Positions 48,084-54,003 of a DNA stretch of 54,003 nucleotides are shown here, in pieces. Both the position numbers and the translations under genes were made by a program. The notes beneath the pieces are model-generated. The model did no database searches. It was not told the DNA's origin and was given only the letters and a program-made list of their open reading frames with translations. The stretch's first letter is position 1; each line of letters starts with the position of its first letter. This DNA comes from Palleniella intestinalis (GTDB lineage: Bacteria > Bacteroidota > Bacteroidia > Bacteroidales > Bacteroidaceae): NCBI RefSeq assembly GCF_013166595.1, contig NZ_JABKKG010000015.1, positions 1 to 54,003 of the forward strand, read 5' to 3'.

Positions 48084-50351
48084 ATGAATAAACAAACTTT
48101 GAATGCAGTAGCTTTAAGATATAGAGCTCTGTACCTTGGTATCAATCGCGAGGGCATCGACATGATCTCGGAGGTTTCTGCACCTGTCATTGCATTTGTT
48201 GCAAGATTGAAAGAAAATGGTTTTTCTGTAAGCGAGGAATTGTTACATGCTCTTTGCACAGTTTCGGCAAACGACTTGTCTGACATCACAGACACCATCA
48301 ACGATGCCATGGGCGTGAACCTTAATTGGGCGCCTATAGTGAAGGGATGGGATTTACCTACCGGAGAATCACATATTGACCATATCGTTACTTTGTTCGC
48401 TAACGTTATTGGTGGCGAAAAGGCCGGCATTAAGGGCGAGACGCTTGCATGTGGCTGTTTCATTCCTGAAGGAACATTCCCATTGGAGCGTTATAATGGT
48501 TGCCCTTTCTGCGGAACACCATTCAAAACCGCCGGCTACGTATTCAAGGGACAAGGCAGCAAACTGAAAGAACTCCGTCTTTTCACCGACAAGGATACGA
48601 AGAAGGTTTTTGAGTCACTCCTTACATCGACGACACCTCTCGATGGCACACAGAAGGACTCATTGCAGAAACTTCTAACTATTTATTCCATTCCAGAGGC
48701 TGTGCAGATTGGCATGAAAGAAACAGCCATGTTTTTGGTTAAATCTCTTATTGATGGAGGCAAGGCTATAGAGGCAGGTGCCTTGATGAAGACTCCTACA
48801 GATGTTCTTCGCTATCTATGGTTTGAAAAAACCGGCAAAACCCAGATTATTGAACCGAAGACGCTTGTTGCACATGCCCGCGAACTCTACTCCCACATGT
48901 GGGGACCTCTCGACCGTGGTGTAGAAGCTTCAGAGGAGATGAAGAAGAAACTGCAGCTGAAGTACGACCGCAGGATGTGCCGTATTGTGGCTGAATGGCT
49001 GAATGGATTGAAGATGTCAGCAGAAAGTGCTGCAGAGAACATGAACCCCAAACGCGGTATGTGGGTACGCATGATTCGGGCGCTTCGTCTTGGCGAATAC
49101 TCTCGTAAACCGGGTTTCGAGCATCTTGCAGAGATACTGGATGTATTCTATAAGCAGAAGTACACCACCTGGCAAGGTCAGGTGGACAAGGCGCGTATCA
49201 ATAATGAGGCAGTTGCCGTGCTTGGTATGCTCAAACAGCGTCCCGGGATGTTTACTCGTTGTCTGTTTGCTACCATGCTTCGTTTTGGTAAGGAAAAGAC
49301 ATTGGTTGCTTTCGAGGAGGTAGCAGACAAGTTGCCGGCACGCCTGTTACTCTCTTTAGGCAATGCCGCAGATCTGTATTTCGACACAAAGCAGACTCGT
49401 ATCGCTCGTCCTATTACCGGTGGCACGAAAGAGATTCCTGCCAACAAACTGCTCAACCTCTATAGCAAGGACGACCGCAAGAAGATGGCTGATGCAGTAA
49501 ACGAGTTGTATAAAGCTTCAATGAAGAGGCGTTTTGCTGCTGCGAAGACAGAGAATAAGACCATATACATTGACCCGATGCTCTTCAATGTACCCGTAAG
49601 TGTAGGCGATAGAGCAACCACCATTCAGGACACCTCTTGTGCGTTGATGGGAACACGTTTCCCTGTTAAAGGTGATGCCATACGTCTGTTCCTCCAATGG
49701 GGAAAAGGCTTGCACGCCCAACACCTCGATATGGATTTGAGTTGTCGTATTGCCCTTGGTGATGGTAAGGTGGATGAATGTGCCTTCTACAACTTACAAA
49801 CTGTTGGGGCAAAGCACTCCGGTGACATCCGTTCCATTCCTGAGATGGTTGGTACAGCCGAGTACATCGAGTTGTCCATGCCGGAGCTTATCAAAGCAGG
49901 AGCCAGATATGTGACCTTCACTTGTAACGCTTACTCATGTGGCGCATTGTCACCAAATCTTGTTGTTGGTTGGATGGATTCAGCCAATCCAATGAAGATC
50001 TCAGAGAAGGATGGTGTTGCATACGATCCGTCATGCGTTCAGCACATGGTTCGCATCAGCGAGAGCAATCTTGCCAAAGGACTTGTCTTCGGCATTTTAG
50101 ATGTAGAGAAGCGAGATATTGTGTGGCTTGAAATGCCATACACAAGTCAGACCCTGAAGGGGTGTGACAGCACTACAGTAGAGGCTTTGCTTACACGGCT
50201 TGAGAACAAACTTTCTATTGGCGAGCTTCTCTCGCTTAAAGCATCGGCTCAAGGCCTCGCCTCTGTTGAATCAACTGATAAAGCAGATGAGAGTTACACT
50301 TACGAATGGGCACTCAATCCAGCAGAAGTAGCAAACTTGTTGCTTGGCTGA
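48084..50351 (+). CDS. Zinc-motif and TerD-like protein associated with the Y-RNA-like array
   Basis: 755-aa soluble protein. Residues 1-115 are helical with no family I can name. Residues 121-146 hold ACGCFIPEG and GCPFCGTPF, giving C-x-C...C-x2-C, a probable zinc site. Residues about 155-510 are mostly helical (RMCRIVAEWLNGLKMSAESA, RALRLGEYSRKPGFEHLAEI), suggesting a HEAT-like array. Residues about 520-690 resemble a TerD-like beta domain: HLDMDLSCRIALGDG, AFYNLQTVGAKHSGDI, GTAEYIELSM, RYVTFTCNAYS and VVGWMD match the order of TerD strands. No catalytic motif is visible. ATG 48084 is chosen; the longer frame runs into the RNA element. Its place behind seven Y-like elements suggests it binds them, as Ro60 binds Y RNAs, but no TROVE signature is obvious. 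Confidence 0.7.
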   Translation: MNKQTLNAVALRYRALYLGINREGIDMISEVSAPVIAFVARLKENGFSVSEELLHALCTVSANDLSDITDTINDAMGVNLNWAPIVKGWDLPTGESHIDHIVTLFANVIGGEKAGIKGETLACGCFIPEGTFPLERYNGCPFCGTPFKTAGYVFKGQGSKLKELRLFTDKDTKKVFESLLTSTTPLDGTQKDSLQKLLTIYSIPEAVQIGMKETAMFLVKSLIDGGKAIEAGALMKTPTDVLRYLWFEKTGKTQIIEPKTLVAHARELYSHMWGPLDRGVEASEEMKKKLQLKYDRRMCRIVAEWLNGLKMSAESAAENMNPKRGMWVRMIRALRLGEYSRKPGFEHLAEILDVFYKQKYTTWQGQVDKARINNEAVAVLGMLKQRPGMFTRCLFATMLRFGKEKTLVAFEEVADKLPARLLLSLGNAADLYFDTKQTRIARPITGGTKEIPANKLLNLYSKDDRKKMADAVNELYKASMKRRFAAAKTENKTIYIDPMLFNVPVSVGDRATTIQDTSCALMGTRFPVKGDAIRLFLQWGKGLHAQHLDMDLSCRIALGDGKVDECAFYNLQTVGAKHSGDIRSIPEMVGTAEYIELSMPELIKAGARYVTFTCNAYSCGALSPNLVVGWMDSANPMKISEKDGVAYDPSCVQHMVRISESNLAKGLVFGILDVEKRDIVWLEMPYTSQTLKGCDSTTVEALLTRLENKLSIGELLSLKASAQGLASVESTDKADESYTYEWALNPAEVANLLLG

Positions 50352-50381
50352 TAAGAACATTACTTCTCGGGTTATATACAA

Positions 50382-50430
50382 ACAAAGGATGACAGAAGCG
50401 TTTCTTGCTTGGTCATCCTTTGTTGGTTTT
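50382..50430 (+). terminator. Terminator after the 755-aa gene
   Basis: 13-bp stem (50382-50394 with 50413-50425, core CAAAGGATGAC), loop of 18 bases, then GGTTTTTC. It closes the array/protein transcript. Confidence 0.75.
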
Positions 50431-50504
50431 TCAAGGTTAACCAATCTTGACCGTGTGAGCCACAAGTCCTTCATTTGTTGGTTGCTGATTACGAATGCTG
50501 CTAC

Positions 50505-51098
50505 TCATTCAAAGACTATGCTCTGCTCGTCGAACAAGGGAGCATCCTGACCAATCTCCACAAACAAGGCTTTGTCCGGCCGGCTGTCATGGATTTCAAA
50601 ATAGCGCATGCCACTGTTGCCGATGCCCCATCCGTTGCAGGTGGAGGGGATTGGTTCGGTCTTGCCCAATGAGTCAATCTCTGCGGCGTATTTGCCTGTC
50701 GGAACGAGGACATAGCGGCTGACACCTTGCCGGTTGGAGTCGGTCTTGCGGAATCCACAGGTCAGTGAGTCTGTCCATGTGTGTAGTTTCTTCAGTTGCG
50801 GAAGCACATCATTGATGTTCATGTCCTTGATATTGAACACTCTGATTACAGGGCGATATGTCTTCACACTGTCATTCCATTCTATTTTTGCCACGCCCTG
50901 TGAGTCGTCGATCACGATGTGGATGCGTCCGTTTGTCTCCGCCCAGAATTTCATTCCTGCACCTTTGACTATCTCCCATTTGAAGCCTTCCTCCGCCTGG
51001 CGTGACGGTGTTTCTGGGAATATGGGGTAATTGCTTTCAGCGGTCTTGCAGCCGATAAGGGCAAGCGTGGTGATGGTGGTGAGCAAGATGTTTCTCAT
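50505..51098 (-). CDS. Putative lipoprotein of unknown function
   Basis: 197-aa protein with a lipoprotein signal peptide, MRNILLTTITTLALIGCKTA, Cys at about 17. The mature part is mixed alpha/beta with VIDDSQGVAKIEW, VIRVFNIKDM and SRYVLVPTGKYAAEIDSLGK; I do not recognise a family. ATG 51098 is used because the longer frame begins with TTG and puts charged residues before the signal. It is convergent with the 755-aa gene and downstream of a minus-strand terminator, so it probably has its own promoter. Confidence 0.6.
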   Translation of the reverse strand: MRNILLTTITTLALIGCKTAESNYPIFPETPSRQAEEGFKWEIVKGAGMKFWAETNGRIHIVIDDSQGVAKIEWNDSVKTYRPVIRVFNIKDMNINDVLPQLKKLHTWTDSLTCGFRKTDSNRQGVSRYVLVPTGKYAAEIDSLGKTEPIPSTCNGWGIGNSGMRYFEIHDSRPDKALFVEIGQDAPLFDEQSIVFE

Positions 51099-51116
51099 AT
51101 GTTTCGTTTTCAAATG

Positions 51117-51175
51117 AAGAAAAAAAACTCCGACAGTTGCTTATAAGGGAAACATGCTATAAGCAGCTGTCGGAG
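51117..51175 (-). terminator. Terminator of the lgt transcript
   Basis: 18-bp stem (51128-51145 with 51158-51175, one G-U), loop of 12, followed on the minus strand by a run of T (AGTTTTTTTTCTTC). It ends the transcript of the 150-aa membrane protein. Confidence 0.85.
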
Positions 51176-51186
51176 ATTTGTTGTTT

Positions 51187-51639
51187 CTATTGGTTGCCGG
51201 TTGTGTTGTTCTGGTTGTGGAGCAGATGGTTCATGCGTGTCGACTCAAGGATGGGGAGGTTCGTCTCGGTAGGCACATAGATGACGGTCTTGTTGCTCAG
51301 GTCCGACTGCTGGCGCACCCAGAGGTACTGGATGTAGGTCGGAGTGATGCTGCCGTTCTCTATCCTTATCGCCTCGGCTGCACCTTTCGCTCGTTCAACC
51401 TCCGCCTGGGCATTGAGCTTCTCGGCCTCAAGGTTGGCGCGCGCCTCCTCTATCTTTATCTTGCGGTTCTGCTCAGCCTTTGCGAACTCCGCCTTGCCTT
51501 CCATCTCCTGTGACCATACGTTGTACCACGGGCGGATGAATGCCATACTGATGATGAAGACTATCACGACTCCTATTCCCCATAGGATGTTCCTGATGAC
51601 GGCAGGAGTGATGTTGAATTCGTTGTTGTAGTTGCTCAT
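51187..51639 (-). CDS. Small membrane protein with SPFH/HflC-like coiled-coil segment
   Basis: 150-aa protein: one membrane helix near the N-terminus (ILWGIGVVIVFIISMAFIRP) followed by an Ala/Glu/Lys-rich coiled coil (EARANLEAEKLNAQAEVERA, then KGAAEAIRIENG). The stretch AEKLNAQAEVERAKGAAEA and the following SPTYIQYLWVRQ-like part resemble the C-terminal half of SPFH/prohibitin proteins, where the SPFH domain itself would precede it. Here that domain is missing. It starts 33 bases after the lgt stop and shares its terminator, so it is in the lgt unit. Function unknown; a membrane scaffold is possible. Confidence 0.65.
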   Translation of the reverse strand: MSNYNNEFNITPAVIRNILWGIGVVIVFIISMAFIRPWYNVWSQEMEGKAEFAKAEQNRKIKIEEARANLEAEKLNAQAEVERAKGAAEAIRIENGSITPTYIQYLWVRQQSDLSNKTVIYVPTETNLPILESTRMNHLLHNQNNTTGNQ

Positions 51640-51672
51640 GATTGTGAGGTTTTTGGGTTTATGGTTTAGGAT

Positions 51673-52566
51673 TTAATGCTGCTGCTTGTTCCTTAGTCCG
51701 CGGAGGATGAAGAACGCTCCCGCAAGAATGAACGGAACGGAGAGCAGTTGTCCCATGTTGAAGAGCATGCCGTTCTCGAAATCCACCTGCTCTTCCTTGG
51801 TGTACTCGATGAAGAAGCGGAAGGTGAAGATGGCGAACAAGAGTATGCCGAAATAAAGTCCAGAGCCTATGAAATGCTTTCTTCCCTCTTTCTTTGCCGT
51901 TATTGCGAGTCTGTCGTTACGGCTGTAGATAGTCCACAGGATGAGGAAGGTGAAGGCGTAGAAGACAGCCTCATAGAGTTGTCCCGGGTGGCGTGGCTGC
52001 ATGTCCACGCGCTCAAAGACGAATGCCCATGGCAGGTCTGTCGGCTTGCCTATGATTTCGGAGTTCATGAGATTCCCGAGGCGTATGAATGTTGCTGTTA
52101 TAGGTGTGGCTATTGCGACCATGTCGAACACAGACAACAGTTTCATGCCCATGTGGCGGCAGTACATCCATATAGCGAGGAGCACTCCGATGGAGCCGCC
52201 GTGGGATGCGAGTCCTTCGTATCCGGTGAATTTCCATTGCCCTGTGGAGAAGGAATCTATGATGCCGTCCCCGAGGAGTCGCACAGGGATGAACATTTCG
52301 AACACGCCTTTTGCCGAGGCAAGGAAATAGTCAGGCTGATAGAAGATGCAGTGGCCGAGGCGTGCTCCGATGATTATTCCGCAGAAGCAGTACAGGAACA
52401 GTGGCTCGAACTTCTCTTCGCCGTATTTCTGCTGTATGTAGAGCCGTCGGACGCACATGTATGCGCCCAGCAGTCCTATAAGCCAGCAAATGGAGTACCA
52501 TCTGAAGGACACCGGGCCGAGTTGGAGTGCTACGAGGTCAGGATTCCAGTTGATGAATAGATTCAT
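51673..52566 (-). CDS. lgt: Prolipoprotein diacylglyceryl transferase
   Basis: 297-aa inner-membrane enzyme that attaches diacylglycerol to the lipobox Cys of prolipoproteins. About seven membrane helices. The Lgt signature lies in FIRLGNLMNSEIIGKPTDLP (the conserved RxGNxxN motif) and HPGQLYEA. GARLGHCIFYQP and GYEGLASHGGSIG are further family blocks, the latter with the functional His. The length is normal. It is co-transcribed with the small coiled-coil gene and follows ychF on the same strand. Confidence 0.95.
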   Translation of the reverse strand: MNLFINWNPDLVALQLGPVSFRWYSICWLIGLLGAYMCVRRLYIQQKYGEEKFEPLFLYCFCGIIIGARLGHCIFYQPDYFLASAKGVFEMFIPVRLLGDGIIDSFSTGQWKFTGYEGLASHGGSIGVLLAIWMYCRHMGMKLLSVFDMVAIATPITATFIRLGNLMNSEIIGKPTDLPWAFVFERVDMQPRHPGQLYEAVFYAFTFLILWTIYSRNDRLAITAKKEGRKHFIGSGLYFGILLFAIFTFRFFIEYTKEEQVDFENGMLFNMGQLLSVPFILAGAFFILRGLRNKQQH

Positions 52567-52670
52567 GGTTTTGTTTTTTATGGATGTGATGCGGCATGAT
52601 GAATCATGATTGAACTTGTTGTATCATGATTCAACAAGTTGCGTCATGACTCACCATGGCATGTTGTATC
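52567..52670. repeat. ATCATGATTCA-type repeats between ychF and lgt
   Basis: GAACTTGTTG and CAACAAGTT flank TATCATGATT, giving a short hairpin, and ATCATGA/TCATGATT recur several times. Probably the 3' end of the ychF transcript or the lgt leader. Confidence 0.5.
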
Positions 52671-52685
52671 ATGTTTCCTCTGCAA

Positions 52686-53786
52686 CTAAACATTGAATCG
52701 GAAGTGCATGATGTCACCGTCCTGCACGACATATTCCTTACCCTCTATGCCGAGTTTTCCGGCTTCCTTTATGGCAGCCTCCGACTTGTAGTTGATGTAA
52801 TCCTCGTACTTGATGACCTCGGCGCGTATGAAGCCTTTCTCAAAGTCAGTGTGGATTACTCCGGCACATTGTGGAGCCTTCCAACCCTTCTTGTATGTCC
52901 ATGCCTTCACCTCCATCTCGCCTGCTGTGATGAACGTCTGGAGGTTAAGCAGCGCGTAAGCCTTCTTGATAAGGCGGTTCACTCCTGACTCCTCCAAGCC
53001 CAGCTCTTCAAGGAACATCTGCTTGTCCTCGTAGCTCTCGAAGCCCGCGATGTCCTCCTCGGTCTTTGCTGCGACAATCATGGATTCCGCTCCCTCCTCT
53101 TTTGCGAGAGCGTCAACCTTGCGTGTCCATTCGTTGCCGTCCTTCGCTGCTGTCTCGTCAACGTTGCAGACATAGAGCACAGGCTTTGAAGTCAGCAGGA
53201 AAAGGTTCTTCGCAGCGTCCTGCTCCTCCTTGCTCTCGAAAGTCACGGTGCGCGCGTTGCGCCCAGCCTCAAGGCATTCCTTGTAGGCACTCATCACGGT
53301 GAACTCCACCTTTGCGTCCTTGTTGCCTGTGGAAGCCATCTTCTGTGTCTTGGCATATTTTGCTTCGATGGTCTCAAGGTCCTTCAGTTGCAGCTCGGTG
53401 TCAATGATTTCCTTGTCGCGTATAGGGTCGATGTTTCCGTCCACGTGCGTGATATTTTCATCCTCGAAACAGCGGAGCACGTGTATTATGGCGTCCGTCT
53501 CACGGATGTTGCCGAGGAATTTGTTTCCGAGACCTTCACCCTTGCTTGCCCCTTTGACAAGTCCTGCGATGTCTACTATCTCGCATGTTGCCGGCACGAT
53601 GCGTCCCGGGTGGACAATCTCCGCGAGTTTTGTCAGTCGCTCGTCCGGTACGGTAATCACGCCGACATTAGGTTCTATTGTGCAGAAAGGGAAGTTTGCC
53701 GCCTGCGCCTTTGCGCTCGACAGACAGTTGAAAAGTGTTGACTTGCCTACGTTTGGCAGTCCTACGATACCACATTTTAGTGCCAT
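52686..53786 (-). CDS. ychF: Redox-regulated ATPase YchF (Obg-family)
   Basis: 366-aa universally conserved P-loop protein of the Obg/TRAFAC group that binds ATP rather than GTP. G1 is GLPNVGKSTLFN, G3 VDIAGLVKGASKGEGLGNKF, and the G4 position has NVDE instead of NKxD, which accounts for the ATP preference. A central coiled coil and the C-terminal TGS domain (LLNLQTFITAGEMEVKAWTY to HFRFNV) complete it. It associates with ribosomes and stress responses. The start ATG 53786 is unambiguous. A minus-strand -7 box is at 53938-53945. Confidence 0.96.
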   Translation of the reverse strand: MALKCGIVGLPNVGKSTLFNCLSSAKAQAANFPFCTIEPNVGVITVPDERLTKLAEIVHPGRIVPATCEIVDIAGLVKGASKGEGLGNKFLGNIRETDAIIHVLRCFEDENITHVDGNIDPIRDKEIIDTELQLKDLETIEAKYAKTQKMASTGNKDAKVEFTVMSAYKECLEAGRNARTVTFESKEEQDAAKNLFLLTSKPVLYVCNVDETAAKDGNEWTRKVDALAKEEGAESMIVAAKTEEDIAGFESYEDKQMFLEELGLEESGVNRLIKKAYALLNLQTFITAGEMEVKAWTYKKGWKAPQCAGVIHTDFEKGFIRAEVIKYEDYINYKSEAAIKEAGKLGIEGKEYVVQDGDIMHFRFNV

Positions 53787-53937
53787 TGATTCTTATGCTT
53801 TATTGATTTTTTATTTCATTTTAATCTGCAAATATAGGCAAAAATAGTCAGACAGGCAAATTATTTGCAATTATTTAAGCTAAAAAGCTGTATGCTGCTG
53901 CAAATAAAGAGTCAACCCGCAAGTGCAATTGTTTTTG

Positions 53938-53945
53938 CAAAGTTA
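53938..53945 (-). promoter_or_regulatory. Candidate minus-strand -7 element for ychF
   Basis: TAACTTTG on the minus strand, about 150 bases upstream of the ychF start. The remaining window end (53787-54003) has no complete gene. Confidence 0.45.
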
Positions 53946-54003
53946 CATAAAGAATTTGAAAAACTCCCTTACCGGCGTAGAGAATTTCAGTTTTTCCCTT
54001 GGT

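Noticed and set aside
50352..50372. ATTACTTC just after the 755-aa gene as an eighth array copy
   Set aside because: The required GGNCNAA before it and the paired strand with AATTNCC after it are missing.

Overview
The window looks like a chromosomal piece of a Bacteroidales genome, most likely Prevotella or a close relative. The evidence is the Bacteroidetes promoter pattern (TTG, about 20 bases, then TAnnTTTG) in front of many genes, A-rich start regions without strong Shine-Dalgarno sites, several secreted proteins ending in the same type IX-like tail, and family content (GH95 fucosidase, PL1 pectate lyase, PCMD protein, regulator-propeller/AraC sensor, MiaB, Lgt, YchF). No IS element, phage, rRNA operon or CRISPR array is visible. 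The genus is an inference.

Layout. 1-1.35 kb: two tandem outer-membrane beta-barrel paralogues, the first with a damaged start region beside a 20-bp inverted repeat. 1.6-9.6 kb: first half of an exopolysaccharide locus (sugar ketoisomerase, FemAB-like acyltransferase, flippase, sulfotransferase-like protein, GT2, SLBB export protein). 10-21.5 kb: interruption by a GH95 fucosidase, two DUF1016/PD-(D/E)XK nucleases, a one-component sensor/AraC regulator, an AAA-ATPase/PD-(D/E)XK protein and a HepT/MntA pair whose hepT carries an early stop codon. 21.5-29.1 kb: second half of the polysaccharide locus (second flippase, a GT2-acyltransferase fusion, Wzz, EpsG-like polymerase, GT4 and two GT2), visibly AT-rich in the middle. 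29.5-35.1 kb: pectate lyase, a repeat-rich intergenic region with a 215-bp foldback element, and a minus-strand unit of a large secreted protein plus small proteins. 35.5-45.8 kb: miaB, an aldo/keto reductase, an ATPase/STAS-like pair, a secreted subtilase, a PCMD protein, a BamA/TamA-like barrel and a phosphoethanolamine transferase. 46-50.4 kb: a WYL regulator divergent from an RNA array and a 755-aa protein. 50.5-53.8 kb: lipoprotein, small coiled-coil membrane protein, lgt and ychF.

The most unusual region is 47.1-50.4 kb. Between the WYL regulator and the 755-aa protein (CxC...CxxC zinc-type motif, helical middle, TerD-like C-terminus) lie about 660 bases holding seven copies of one RNA element. 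Each copy has GGNCNAA, a 7-8-nt stem strand, and (A/T)TACTYC. Five copies close with the complementary stem strand and AATTNCC, with compensating base changes in both helices. The other two are built into tRNA-like molecules (acceptor stem and T-arm, one with a D-arm) where the anticodon arm should be. A short helix, an unpaired C, an AA/UU step and a longer helix recall the Ro60-binding stem of Y RNAs, and placing that stem on a tRNA mimic recalls bacterial YrlA-type Y RNAs. I propose a Y-RNA-like array with its own protein partner under WYL control. A 16-codon reading frame at the head of the array resembles an RtcB amino terminus and may be the remnant of a lost RNA ligase gene.

The two polysaccharide blocks probably act together: one SLBB export protein, one Wzz and one Wzy, but two flippases. 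The fucosidase, pectate lyase, subtilase and the 802-aa secreted protein share the C-terminal tail and probably use the same secretion route.
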